Source: Nanobdellota archaeon (GTDB lineage: Archaea > Nanobdellota > Nanobdellia > Parvarchaeales > Parvarchaeaceae). Taken from it: DNA of 36,027 bases. A program made the position numbers and the translations under genes. The notes under the pieces are model-generated. The model did no database searches, was not told the DNA's origin, and worked only from the letters and a program-made list of their open reading frames with translations. The first letter of the stretch is position 1, and every line of letters begins with the position of its first letter. This document shows, piece by piece, positions 9,062 to 17,394 of this stretch. The stretch is taken from positions 1 through 36,027 of the forward strand of contig JAJZNK010000032.1 of the NCBI GenBank assembly GCA_021811735.1, given 5' to 3'.

Positions 9062-9069
9062 ATTAAATA
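9062..9069 (+). promoter_or_regulatory. TATA box of initiator tRNA gene
   Basis: ATTAAATA lies 25-32 bases upstream of the tRNA 5' end at 9094, the standard archaeal distance. Confidence 0.5.
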
Positions 9070-9093
9070 TGTGGAGTCTATACAATAGATTAA

Positions 9094-9169
9094 AGCGGGG
9101 TAGAGCAGCCAGGAGTGCTCGTTGGGCTCATAACCCAAAGGTCGTGCGGTTCAAATCCCACCCCCGCTA
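9094..9169 (+). tRNA. Initiator tRNA-Met (CAU)
   Basis: Full cloverleaf. Acceptor AGCGGGG/CCCCGCT, D-stem GAGC/GCTC, anticodon stem TTGGG/CCCAA with loop CTCATAA (anticodon CAT at 9129-9131), T-loop TTCAAAT, discriminator A at 9169, no encoded CCA. The A1-U72 pair and three consecutive G-C pairs at the base of the anticodon stem identify the archaeal initiator rather than elongator or Ile2. The 5' strand of the T-stem is GTGCGG, one base longer than its CCCAC partner; removing the C at 9147 restores perfect pairing. No intron. The methionyl-tRNA synthetase gene begins 19 bases downstream. Confidence 0.93.
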
Positions 9170-9188
9170 TTAAGTTGATTGTTGTAAC

Positions 9189-10640
9189 ATGGGAAAATTT
9201 TACGTAACTACTCCAATATATTATGTGAATGATAAACCACATATAGGTCATGCTTATACGACAGTGGTGGCGGACATTTTTGCAAGATGGCACAGGCTGA
9301 TCGGTGATGATGTTTTCTTCCTTACTGGAACAGACGAGCACGGTGGAAAGATACAAAAATCTGCGTCTGAAAAGAATAAGACTCCAAAGGAGCTTGTAGA
9401 CGAAAACAGCCAGAAATATAAATTAATGTGGGAAAAACTCAATATATCTTACGATAAATTCGTAAGAACTACGGATGATTACCATGAAAAAACTGTAAAA
9501 CAGTTTATAGAAAAAGTCTGGAAAAGCGGAGACATTTACAAGGGAGAATATGAAGGATTTTACTGTTTACCAGACGAACGATACGTGTCAGAAAGCGAAC
9601 TTGTCAACGGAAAATGTCCGGATTGTGGCAGAGATGTTCAGAAAATAGCAGAGGAAGCTTATTTTTTTAGGCTTAGCAAATATAAGGAAAGGATACTATC
9701 AGCAATAAAAAATGGATTAATAGTTCCGGAAAAAAATGCAAATGAGATTCTCGCAAGACTTGAGGATGAGTTGAAAGATTTGGATATAACGAGGAAAAGC
9801 GTGTCATGGGGCATAACTTTTCCATTTGATAAAAAGCATTCAGTTTATGTTTGGTTTGATGCATTGCTTAATTATGTTAGTGCTCTAGACTGGCCTGATG
9901 GCAAACTCTTCAAAGAATTCTGGCCAGCAGATATTCACATCGTAGGAAAAGAAATAGTGTGGTTCCATTCAGTCATATGGCCGGCCATGTTGATGTCAGC
10001 AGATTTGCCTCTTCCAAAAAGGGTTATTGCTCATGGTTGGTGGACGGTAGATGGTAAAAAAATGAGCAAATCAATAGGAAACGTTGTGGATCCTATGGAA
10101 ATGTCTGATAAATATGGGGTCGATTCTTTTAGATATTTCCTTATAAAGGAGAAACCAATTTGGGAAGATGGAGATTTTTCTGAACAGGCATTGAAAAGTC
10201 GGATAAATGGAGAGTTGATGGCTGACTTGAGCAATCTAGTCGCAAGAGTCCTAACTTTGGCGGAAAGGTTTGATGGAAAGATAGAAGGCAAGCGTGAACT
10301 CGAAGGGTTTATCGACAAAAAAAGAATAGAAGAGGCATTCGATAATTACAATCTGTACGCTGCAATAAATCTAATATTTGAAGGAATACGGAAAGTAAAC
10401 AAATATTTCAATGACATGGAACCTTGGAAACTAAATGGAAATGCACTTTCTAATGTGCTTTATAACGCATTGGAGTCTATAAGGATAATCGCGATATTTT
10501 TAAAACCATTTATGCCATTGACAGCAGATAAAATAGAGGAAAAACTAGGCATAAACAATCAAAGTATAAAAGACGCATTTTTTAAGGAGTTTACAGGTAA
10601 AGTTGTAAGAGGAGAAAATCTATTCGACAAGATAAATTAG
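9189..10640 (+). CDS. metG: Methionyl-tRNA synthetase, short bacterial-like form
   Basis: Charges tRNA-Met, including the initiator encoded just upstream. Class I signatures are clear: PHIGHAYTT (residues 17-25) and KKMSKSIGN (about 290). At 483 residues it has no C-terminal tRNA-binding (Trbp111-like) domain. The connective insert reads FYCLPDERYVSESEL then CPDCGRDVQ, a single-knuckle form resembling bacterial/mitochondrial MetRS (WYSVSDE...) rather than the longer archaeal type with two knuckles. The EDGDFSEQAL and ADLSNLVARVL blocks are also bacterial in flavour. The ATG at 9189 is close to the tRNA end and co-transcription is likely. Its stop overlaps the convergent aIF1 gene by 4 bases. 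Confidence 0.95.
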   Translation: MGKFYVTTPIYYVNDKPHIGHAYTTVVADIFARWHRLIGDDVFFLTGTDEHGGKIQKSASEKNKTPKELVDENSQKYKLMWEKLNISYDKFVRTTDDYHEKTVKQFIEKVWKSGDIYKGEYEGFYCLPDERYVSESELVNGKCPDCGRDVQKIAEEAYFFRLSKYKERILSAIKNGLIVPEKNANEILARLEDELKDLDITRKSVSWGITFPFDKKHSVYVWFDALLNYVSALDWPDGKLFKEFWPADIHIVGKEIVWFHSVIWPAMLMSADLPLPKRVIAHGWWTVDGKKMSKSIGNVVDPMEMSDKYGVDSFRYFLIKEKPIWEDGDFSEQALKSRINGELMADLSNLVARVLTLAERFDGKIEGKRELEGFIDKKRIEEAFDNYNLYAAINLIFEGIRKVNKYFNDMEPWKLNGNALSNVLYNALESIRIIAIFLKPFMPLTADKIEEKLGINNQSIKDAFFKEFTGKVVRGENLFDKIN

Positions 10641-10939
10641 GAAAAAGACGCTTCTGAGAAACCTTCTTTTAAAAGTATCTCTTTTACTTTATCCACATGT
10701 TCACCTTGTAGCTCTATAATACCGTCCTTAAACGTTCCTCCACAGGCTATTTTTGTCTTTAGTTTTTTTGTTAGTTCTTTAATATTTGTGGTTTTTGAGT
10801 CAAGGCCATTTATTACGGTTACTATCTTTTTGAAAGAAACTTTTTTCGTATATATTCTTATTTTCTGCGTTTCCTGTGAAATGGTTCCGCAGATACAAAG
10901 GTCTTTAGGGAGACCGCAAACGGGGCAAACTTCTGTCAT
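10637..10939 (-). CDS. Translation initiation factor aIF1 (SUI1 family)
   Basis: Promotes accurate start-codon selection on the small subunit. The N-terminus carries the archaeal CPVCGLPKDLCIC cysteine cluster. The SUI1 core follows, with TVINGLDSKTTNIKELTKKLK and KIACGGTFKDGIIELQGEH, the block that binds near the P site. At 100 residues it is normal. In many archaea this gene lies inside the ribosomal cluster beside rnp1; here it is separate and convergent with metG, sharing 4 bases at the stop codons. Confidence 0.95.
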   Translation of the reverse strand: MTEVCPVCGLPKDLCICGTISQETQKIRIYTKKVSFKKIVTVINGLDSKTTNIKELTKKLKTKIACGGTFKDGIIELQGEHVDKVKEILLKEGFSEASFS

Positions 10940-10992
10940 TTTATCTTTTTATTTGATCCTCACAAAATTATAGTATATAATAATAGGGCAGG

Positions 10993-11000
10993 TATATAAA
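10993..11000 (-). promoter_or_regulatory. TATA box of aIF1
   Basis: The reverse strand gives a perfect TTTATATA 54 bases before the aIF1 ATG, allowing a leader of roughly 28 bases. A second element, TTATATA, lies nearer at about 10974-10980. The rest of the 176-base gap between aIF1 and the PolD gene shows no ORF or RNA that I can recognise. Confidence 0.45.
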
Positions 11001-11067
11001 CTTTTCTCGTTGTAGTCGAAAACCATAACTCATCTAACAAGTGCTCAAATTGATCATTAAAACATCA

Positions 11068-11077
11068 TTAATAAATA
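11068..11077 (+). promoter_or_regulatory. TATA box of PolD small-subunit gene
   Basis: TTAATAAATA is 39-48 bases before ATG 11116, giving a leader of about 18-20 bases. The leader contains the Shine-Dalgarno AGGAG at 11103-11107, 8 bases from the ATG. Confidence 0.5.
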
Positions 11078-11115
11078 TCTAGGGCAATTAGTATGTTTGA
11101 TTAGGAGATAATACT

Positions 11116-12552
11116 ATGAATGAAAATCAATTAAATATCCTTTTTTCTAATGGAATACTCGTAGATTCCTCAATAAAGGATATAAATATTTTGGACCTGG
11201 ATCTTCTTATCAAATCTCTAAAAGGGAAAAATATAACCTTCCTAGATATGGATACTTTTCATAAAGTATATTCTGGGGAGACTGCAGATGATTCTAGTGT
11301 TGAAATAGTTAAGAACTACGAGGGAGAGATATCTGAATCCAAACCAGTCAATTGGGTAAATTATTTTAATGATAGATTCTCAAGGATAAAAAATATTTTG
11401 ATAATGAAGGATCGGAGCGGATTGATGTCTCTATCAAACATAAAAAACATGCCACAAAGTTCAGATGTAAAGACAATAGCCATGGTATCTTCCGTTTCAG
11501 TGAGTCCAATTAAAAAATATACAATACTGGATATCGAAGACAATACTGGGACTTATAAGGCAATAATAACAAATTCAAATCAAGAAATCTTGGAAGATCA
11601 GGTCATTACTATAACTGGCAGAAAATACAATGATGCAATATTTGTCAAAGATATTGTGCTTCCAGATATACAGATGAAAGAAAAAACAAAACAGGAAATG
11701 GATGATGCCTTCATACTTTTTATTTCTGATATACACATAGGATCAAGGCTTTTCGTTGCCGAGGCATTCGAAAAATTCATAAAATGGATAAATGGCGATA
11801 TCTTAGAATATTCAAATATAGCTAAACTCGTAAAGTTCATCGTTTTAAATGGCGATTTAATAGACGGAATAGGAGTTTATCCTGACCAGGAAAAAGAACT
11901 TGGAATAAAGGATCTAAAAGGGCAATATGACAAGCTTTATGAGTATCTCGATAGAATCCCAAAACATATTAAGATTCTGATCTCTCAAGGAAATCATGAC
12001 GCTACGCATATCGCAGAACCACAGCCAAAACTGGACAGAAGTTTCGCAGGCAGCTTGTATAATCTTAAAAATGGGATTTTTCTGTCAAATCCTTATCAAG
12101 TAAATCTTACAGTCAGCAAAACAAAAATAAATCTCCTTTCTTATCATGGATTTAGCATTCCTTATTATGCCAACAAAATACCCAAATACAGTAAGATGGA
12201 TGCTGAAGATATAGAAAGCATAATGAAGATAATGCTGAAGTCAAGACATCTGGCACCTTCACATGGCTCAACACAGCTTATGCCACTTCCTATGGACTAT
12301 TTAGTTATTGATGAAACTCCAGATATATTTGCTACAGGCCACATACACAAGACATTAGCCTCAATTTACAAAGGGACAGTCCTTATAAACTCATCCTGCT
12401 GGCAGCACCAAACATCATACCAAAAAAAGTATGGTATGGTTCCGGATGTTGCAAAGATACCTATAGTAAATCTGCGTGATAAAAGCTTCCAGATACTAGA
12501 CTTTTTGGGTGACAAGGTGCAGATTTACAAAAAAGGCTTGAAGGAGGTTTGA
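11116..12552 (+). CDS. polB: DNA polymerase D small (exonuclease) subunit DP1
   Basis: Proofreading subunit of the archaeal replicative polymerase PolD. An N-terminal region of low conservation is followed by an OB-fold (KKYTILDIEDNTGTYKAII, about residues 135-190). The calcineurin-like phosphodiesterase domain carries SDIHIGS (about 205), NGDLIDGIG (about 250), SQGNHD (about 292), SYHGFS and TGHIHKT (about 408), so all metal-binding motifs are present and exonuclease activity is expected. The length of 478 residues is typical. The large subunit is not in the window. It starts a tight run with two nucleotide kinases; its TGA shares one base with the next ATG. Confidence 0.95.
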   Translation: MNENQLNILFSNGILVDSSIKDINILDLDLLIKSLKGKNITFLDMDTFHKVYSGETADDSSVEIVKNYEGEISESKPVNWVNYFNDRFSRIKNILIMKDRSGLMSLSNIKNMPQSSDVKTIAMVSSVSVSPIKKYTILDIEDNTGTYKAIITNSNQEILEDQVITITGRKYNDAIFVKDIVLPDIQMKEKTKQEMDDAFILFISDIHIGSRLFVAEAFEKFIKWINGDILEYSNIAKLVKFIVLNGDLIDGIGVYPDQEKELGIKDLKGQYDKLYEYLDRIPKHIKILISQGNHDATHIAEPQPKLDRSFAGSLYNLKNGIFLSNPYQVNLTVSKTKINLLSYHGFSIPYYANKIPKYSKMDAEDIESIMKIMLKSRHLAPSHGSTQLMPLPMDYLVIDETPDIFATGHIHKTLASIYKGTVLINSSCWQHQTSYQKKYGMVPDVAKIPIVNLRDKSFQILDFLGDKVQIYKKGLKEV

Positions 12553-13166
12553 TGGTAGGAAAAATAATTGTGATAGAAGGGATAGATGGCGCTGGAAAGG
12601 CGACCCAGGTCAAGCTTTTGAAACAAGAGTTGGAGAAGGCAGGCAGAAAAGTTTCAACTTATTCCTACCCAGATTACTCCTCAGTATATGGTGAAAGGAT
12701 AAAATCATTTCTTTATAAAAAGATCGACATAAACGTTGATGAACTCTTTTTGTTGTATCAGATTGACATGGTAAAAGACCGCTCAAGAATACTCAAGGCG
12801 ATAGAAGAAGAACAATACGTTGTAATGGATAGATACGTTTTTTCAACGATAGCCTATCAATCTGCGGGCGGATTTGATTATGAGACTGCTAAAAAACTTG
12901 TCAAGTTTATTGGCATGCCAGTTCCGGATGTAGTTTTTTATGTAGATATCTCAGCTGATATTTCTATGTATAGAAAAGAGAAACAAAAAGGCAAAATAGA
13001 TATCGACAAATTTGAAAGCAACAAATCCTTTCTCTCAAGGGTTTCTTCATATTACAAAAAACTTCTCGATGAAAATTTTTATTCTAAAAAATGGGAACGA
13101 ATAGACGGAAACCTAAATATAGAGGAGATAAACGATTTAATTACAAAAAAATTAAATGAATTATGA
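12552..13166 (+). CDS. tmk: Thymidylate kinase 1 (catalytically intact P-loop)
   Basis: Phosphorylates dTMP to dTDP. The P-loop GIDGAGKATQ is complete, and VVMDRYVFSTIAYQ is the DRY block. The region after strand 2 reads YSYPDYSSVYGERI, the eukaryote-like (FPxxxxxxG) form, not the bacterial TKEPG form. Length is 204 residues. The ORF track opens at TTG 12549, but ATG 12552 follows GGAGG at 12543-12547 and overlaps the polB stop by one base, so it is the better start. It overlaps the next kinase gene by 4 bases (ATGA). Confidence 0.92.
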   Translation: MVGKIIVIEGIDGAGKATQVKLLKQELEKAGRKVSTYSYPDYSSVYGERIKSFLYKKIDINVDELFLLYQIDMVKDRSRILKAIEEEQYVVMDRYVFSTIAYQSAGGFDYETAKKLVKFIGMPVPDVVFYVDISADISMYRKEKQKGKIDIDKFESNKSFLSRVSSYYKKLLDENFYSKKWERIDGNLNIEEINDLITKKLNEL

Positions 13167-13783
13167 AAGGCAAATTTATAGTTATAGAAGGGATAGACAA
13201 TGCTGGTATAGGCACGCAATCTGTCTTTCTAGCCGAACATCTAAGAAAAAACGGCCTTAAAGTGCTGCTTACAAAGGAGCCTACAAATGGTTTGTTAGGC
13301 GGCATATCAAAAGCTGTACTCAACAAAGAAATAGACCTATCCGGCAAAGCATTGCAGCTCCTTTTTTGTGCAGATAGAGCTCATCATCTGGCCTCTGAAA
13401 TAGAACCAGCAATGAACGCCGGTTCAAACATAATCTGTGACAGATACTTTTTTTCTACACTGGCATACGGATTTGCATCAAATATAAATTATAAATGGTT
13501 AAGGTCCGTCAACATAAGCTTCCGCAAACCGGATCTCGGTATATATTTAGATGTAGATCCAAAAACCGCATTATCACGTATGCCAAAAGGGGAGGACAGA
13601 TTGCAGCTTTTTGATAATCTACAGAAACTTTCAAAAGTAAGACAAGCGTACATTTCTATTTCAAAGGAATTTCACTTGAAAAAAGTAGATGCAAATAAGA
13701 GTATAGACGAAGTAAGCCAAAGAATAAATAATATCGTTGATAAATTCTTGAATATAAAGGACTCACACCCTTATGCAAATTAG
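13163..13783 (+). CDS. Thymidylate kinase-like protein 2 with degenerate P-loop
   Basis: Clear thymidylate-kinase family member: FIVIEGIDNAG, TKEPTNG, CDRYFFSTLAYG, IYLDVDPKTALSR, and a LID-like GEDRLQ. The P-loop reads GIDNAGIGTQ where the family has GxDGxGK[ST]TQ, so the ATP-phosphate-binding lysine is isoleucine. The TKEP block makes it the bacterial-style subtype, unlike its neighbour, so this is not a simple recent duplication. It may be inactive, use another lysine, or act as a partner of kinase 1; none of these can be shown here. At 206 residues it is full length. It overlaps kinase 1 by 4 bases and the next gene by 11 bases. Confidence 0.85.
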   Translation: MKGKFIVIEGIDNAGIGTQSVFLAEHLRKNGLKVLLTKEPTNGLLGGISKAVLNKEIDLSGKALQLLFCADRAHHLASEIEPAMNAGSNIICDRYFFSTLAYGFASNINYKWLRSVNISFRKPDLGIYLDVDPKTALSRMPKGEDRLQLFDNLQKLSKVRQAYISISKEFHLKKVDANKSIDEVSQRINNIVDKFLNIKDSHPYAN

Positions 13784-16700
13784 ATCAAAAAGCCAGTCAT
13801 CATTGGAATACCTCATAGTGATGGGTGTAGCGATATTTATCCTTGTTACTGCAATTTCATATTCAATTTATTATCAAGTAGGTTATAACTCAGCAAGCAC
13901 TTCCCAAGATCTTCAACTCGCGGCTACGAGTATATCAAATGCAGTAACGGCAGTATCGGGAGGCGAAATAGGTTCTTCGCAACAGTTTAGCTTCAGTTCT
14001 CCAGGATTATCGCTCACATCATCAATCTGCAATACCTCTCTATCCTTGAATTTTGCAGGTGAACAAGCATCCCAATCACTTTCGATGTATACTACAGGAG
14101 AGCTTCCAGTTAACTCCGGCACATATCAAGGCAATGTAAAATTGGTGAAGGAAAACGGGCAGTCACAAGCTCAATTAACCATGGACCTTCCTATATCATA
14201 CATATCGACATCCTACACTTACAACCCTTCAAGCATATTTTATAACGTATCCTTTTTAGATACGTCTGGTAATTTAGTTGGGGATGTAAATTTTACCGTT
14301 ATAATATATAACAATAATAAAATAGTTGCAGAACAAAACGAAACAACAATTTCTGGTTATTATTCTGGTAGCATAATACCTACAAATGGTCAGTTCTCTT
14401 CTAATTCAATAGCGGAGATTTATGTGGAGGATTTGGGGATAATAAGTCCTTCTTGCTTCCTTCCCCAAAAACTGCTTTTTGTTCCGGGCAATGTTTTAAA
14501 TTTTCTTCCGCTAGAAATTTCTAATAATCAAAATTTATCCACCTCAAATCCTTTTCAGCAGGAACTTACAATAAACTCTGCTAATTATCAGCAGTACGAA
14601 GCTTCAAACCTGCAAAATGTTGAGTTCTTTTTTCCAAATGGAACAATTATTAATTCATGGTTAGAATCGGGAAATTCAAATACTGATACCAGTACCGTGT
14701 ACTGGTTAAAGATAGCTGGAATACCTGCTCATTCATCAGAAACAATATATATGGGATTTGCATCGAAATCATCGAATATTTTCAACACGACAAATGATGG
14801 CGAAGCTCCACAATTGTCTTCAACATATGCACAGTATGATAACGGGGCGAATGTATTTCTTGATTATTTTTCGGGTGATTCATCTGCTGGATGGACAACA
14901 GCTGGAACAAGTGGGCAGACCACTTCAGCTCCGTCCGGATCTCCTTTCGGCACAAATGCGCTTTATGCGCTGGATTCTGGGGGAAATTATATGTACACTC
15001 ACGCAACAGGTCAATCTACCAATATGGTAATTGAATATTATACTTATATTAACAATTTAAATGATGTTTTCTTTTTGGTTAATTCAGCAGGGACTGGACA
15101 ATTAGCACGTCAGGGCAGTGGTGGGGGCTGGTACGGAATTGCATCAACTTCATCCTGGACGGCTTGGAACGCACCTCCAGATACGGGAGTATGGAGCGGA
15201 GAATGGGTTTTATCTGCTGTGGTAGTATCAGGCGGCATTGCACAACAATACCTTTCCACGACTCTTGGAAACTACGGAAGTGAAATCGGCCAGAATCCTT
15301 CAAATTCATATACTGTTGCAAATAATGGTAATTATCTTGGATTGATCGGTGACAGTGCGAGCTCTTCCGATGAATATTGGAACGGGATAATAGTGCGTGC
15401 CTACCCTCCAAACGGTGTGATGCCTTCTGTAACAGTAGGAAGTGTGCAACCACAGATAACAGTTTTTGTAAATGGAGTTAAAGACGGAAATAATGGTATA
15501 GCGCAAAGCACTTCGATGAATATAACTGCTTTCGGCGTACATGCTAGTCACATAGGATTAATAATAAATGGTTCTGTTGTAGTTCCTCTAGGTTCAGCCA
15601 GTTTATCATATCAAAAAAGCATGCCAGCTGGATTATATAATATAACTGTATTTTCCAATCAGTCAAGGCTAGCGAATCAAACATATTGGGAAGCGGTTGC
15701 CAACATACCAAATGGTGTAACCAATTTTGTTCCCATCTCAATAACCAATCAGCAATCTTTGGCAACATCTTCTCCCTTCCAGCAAAATATCTCGATAGAT
15801 TCGTTTGCGTATAAGAAATTCGAAAATCAAAGTTTGACCAATGTAGAGTTTTTCACCCCAATTGGAACGGTAATACCCTCATGGCTCGAATCGGGAGATA
15901 TGGCTAAGTTTAATGGCAACTCCTATGCAAACCTGCCTGAAAATTTCCCTTTTGTGGCCGCAGGATCATTTACAATAAGTGTCTGGTTTAAGACCACTAG
16001 TGATGGAGTGGTATTATGGAATGGGAATACTGAACAGGCTTCAACTGCAGGCACATATTCACCTATTATATATGTAAACACGAATGGAGATTTGGCAGGT
16101 GGTGATTGGGTTGGAAACCAGCCGTTCAATACGAACGATTTTGTTGCAAATGGGCAATGGAATTTCGTTACCATAACCCAAACTTCTAGTGAACAGATAC
16201 TATATTTGAATGGAAATGAAATAGCCTCCCATTCTAGTTCTTCTGTACAGGCTGTAAACCCAGTTTATTGGACTATAGGGGAAGGTTATGCTGGTGGGTG
16301 GTCTAACACAAATAATAGTAATTTTTATTTTAATGGGTATATATCAAATATACAGTTCTATAACCAAGTGTTTTCATCATCGAAAGTAGCTTTGCTTTAT
16401 GATGAGGGAATTGCAGGGTCTCCATTAAACAGTTCTGGGCTTATTGCGTGGTATTTGCTTTCTGGTAATGGTAATCAACAAAATGGTAACAATAACCTTC
16501 TACTAACTAACGTTCAATTTAAAGGAGTCTCCTCAGTAAGTACCTCTACAAATTATTGGTTGAAGTTGGGAACCATTAACCCACAGCAATCATATATAGC
16601 GTTTATGGGCTTTGTCCCGCCTAACAGAAATCTATTCAACACGACAAATGATGGTGAAGCTCCAAAACTGTCCCCTATTTATGGAGAGTATAATGATATA

Positions 16701-17363
16701 GGTAATGTAATGGATTCAGGGCTTATATATCAAATCTATTTTGATAATAGTGGATCATGCAACTCACAATCTTATCAGACCCAATTATATAATGCTAATT
16801 TAGGCGATGGAACGACTGTATCAGGATGCGCTAGCATGGTGTCTAGCACAAGTCCATTTACAACTCTACTTTCAGGGACTACTCAAAGTGTCAACGGAAA
16901 CAATCAAAACAATGTTATAATAAACTATCAATCAGGTTATAGTGGTGGGTCCCCATATCCTAACCCACCAGTTTCAAACGTAGGAAATTCTTGGGATATA
17001 AAGGCAATCGGTTGGGCTGAGTTGTCTTCATCGACTACATTTTCTGAATTTTCAGACGACGGAATAACACTCAGTTATGCAAATTTATCAGTTTCCGATA
17101 GCAATGGTCAAAATTGGTTGGGAAGTACATCAAGTCCAAATAATCTTATTAGTGGCTGGGTTCCACAGGGCGGCACACAATATAACAGTGCAGCTGTTCC
17201 CGAAGGAGTGTACCGTTTGGAGATGGACTATTTCGAATATGGGGGAGGATCATATACAGCTTTATGGTCGAATAATCCTGTGAACTATTATCATGCGGCA
17301 TATCCTCCAAATGGAGTAATGCCATTAGAAATAGTAGGTCCTTTTAATGGCAAAGTAAGCTAA
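13773..17363 (+). CDS. Large surface protein: pilin-like leader, two DUF2341 units, lectin-like domains and PA14-like C-terminus
   Basis: Probably an exported carbohydrate-binding or adhesive filament protein. The short leader MQIRSKS is followed by QSSLEYLIVMG and a hydrophobic helix. DUF2341 unit 1 spans about 242-360 (NVEFFFPNGT, SWLESG, YWLKIAG, FNTTNDGEAP). A jelly-roll, concanavalin-like region follows to about 545, ending in IIVRAYPPNGVMPSVTVG. An Ig-like segment covers about 555-645. DUF2341 unit 2 starts near 649 and is interrupted after SWLESG (about 705) by a LamG-type domain (SFTISVWFKT; FNGYISNIQFYNQ). It resumes near 925 at YWLKLG and FNTTNDGEAP. A PA14-like region (SDDGITLSY; VPEGVYRLEMDYFEY) ends the protein. 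The start overlaps the kinase gene by 11 bases, so it may be translationally coupled. Sequons are abundant. Confidence 0.85.
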   Translation: MQIRSKSQSSLEYLIVMGVAIFILVTAISYSIYYQVGYNSASTSQDLQLAATSISNAVTAVSGGEIGSSQQFSFSSPGLSLTSSICNTSLSLNFAGEQASQSLSMYTTGELPVNSGTYQGNVKLVKENGQSQAQLTMDLPISYISTSYTYNPSSIFYNVSFLDTSGNLVGDVNFTVIIYNNNKIVAEQNETTISGYYSGSIIPTNGQFSSNSIAEIYVEDLGIISPSCFLPQKLLFVPGNVLNFLPLEISNNQNLSTSNPFQQELTINSANYQQYEASNLQNVEFFFPNGTIINSWLESGNSNTDTSTVYWLKIAGIPAHSSETIYMGFASKSSNIFNTTNDGEAPQLSSTYAQYDNGANVFLDYFSGDSSAGWTTAGTSGQTTSAPSGSPFGTNALYALDSGGNYMYTHATGQSTNMVIEYYTYINNLNDVFFLVNSAGTGQLARQGSGGGWYGIASTSSWTAWNAPPDTGVWSGEWVLSAVVVSGGIAQQYLSTTLGNYGSEIGQNPSNSYTVANNGNYLGLIGDSASSSDEYWNGIIVRAYPPNGVMPSVTVGSVQPQITVFVNGVKDGNNGIAQSTSMNITAFGVHASHIGLIINGSVVVPLGSASLSYQKSMPAGLYNITVFSNQSRLANQTYWEAVANIPNGVTNFVPISITNQQSLATSSPFQQNISIDSFAYKKFENQSLTNVEFFTPIGTVIPSWLESGDMAKFNGNSYANLPENFPFVAAGSFTISVWFKTTSDGVVLWNGNTEQASTAGTYSPIIYVNTNGDLAGGDWVGNQPFNTNDFVANGQWNFVTITQTSSEQILYLNGNEIASHSSSSVQAVNPVYWTIGEGYAGGWSNTNNSNFYFNGYISNIQFYNQVFSSSKVALLYDEGIAGSPLNSSGLIAWYLLSGNGNQQNGNNNLLLTNVQFKGVSSVSTSTNYWLKLGTINPQQSYIAFMGFVPPNRNLFNTTNDGEAPKLSPIYGEYNDIGNVMDSGLIYQIYFDNSGSCNSQSYQTQLYNANLGDGTTVSGCASMVSSTSPFTTLLSGTTQSVNGNNQNNVIINYQSGYSGGSPYPNPPVSNVGNSWDIKAIGWAELSSSTTFSEFSDDGITLSYANLSVSDSNGQNWLGSTSSPNNLISGWVPQGGTQYNSAAVPEGVYRLEMDYFEYGGGSYTALWSNNPVNYYHAAYPPNGVMPLEIVGPFNGKVS

Positions 17364-17365
17364 TG

Positions 17366-17372
17366 TATAAAT
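17366..17372 (+). promoter_or_regulatory. TATA box of pyruvate kinase
   Basis: TATAAAT lies 23-29 bases before ATG 17395, in a 31-base gap. It predicts a leaderless mRNA, and no Shine-Dalgarno is visible. Confidence 0.5.
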
Positions 17373-17394
17373 CCTGCCATATCTTAAGTAGTGT

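Noticed and set aside
9090-9356. Minus-strand ORF covering the initiator tRNA and metG start
   Set aside because: It reads through a tRNA gene and the conserved HIGH region of metG on the wrong strand.
10940-11115. Possible small RNA between aIF1 and the PolD gene
   Set aside because: No C/D box pair, stable hairpin or conserved element that I could recognise; the space is explained by two divergent promoters.
12549-12551. TTG start for thymidylate kinase 1
   Set aside because: ATG 12552 is next to it, has a good GGAGG, and gives the normal N-terminus.
15079-15453. Minus-strand ORF of 124 residues within the lectin/PA14 surface protein
   Set aside because: Lies inside a long plus-strand gene with clear domains; composition is that of a shadow.
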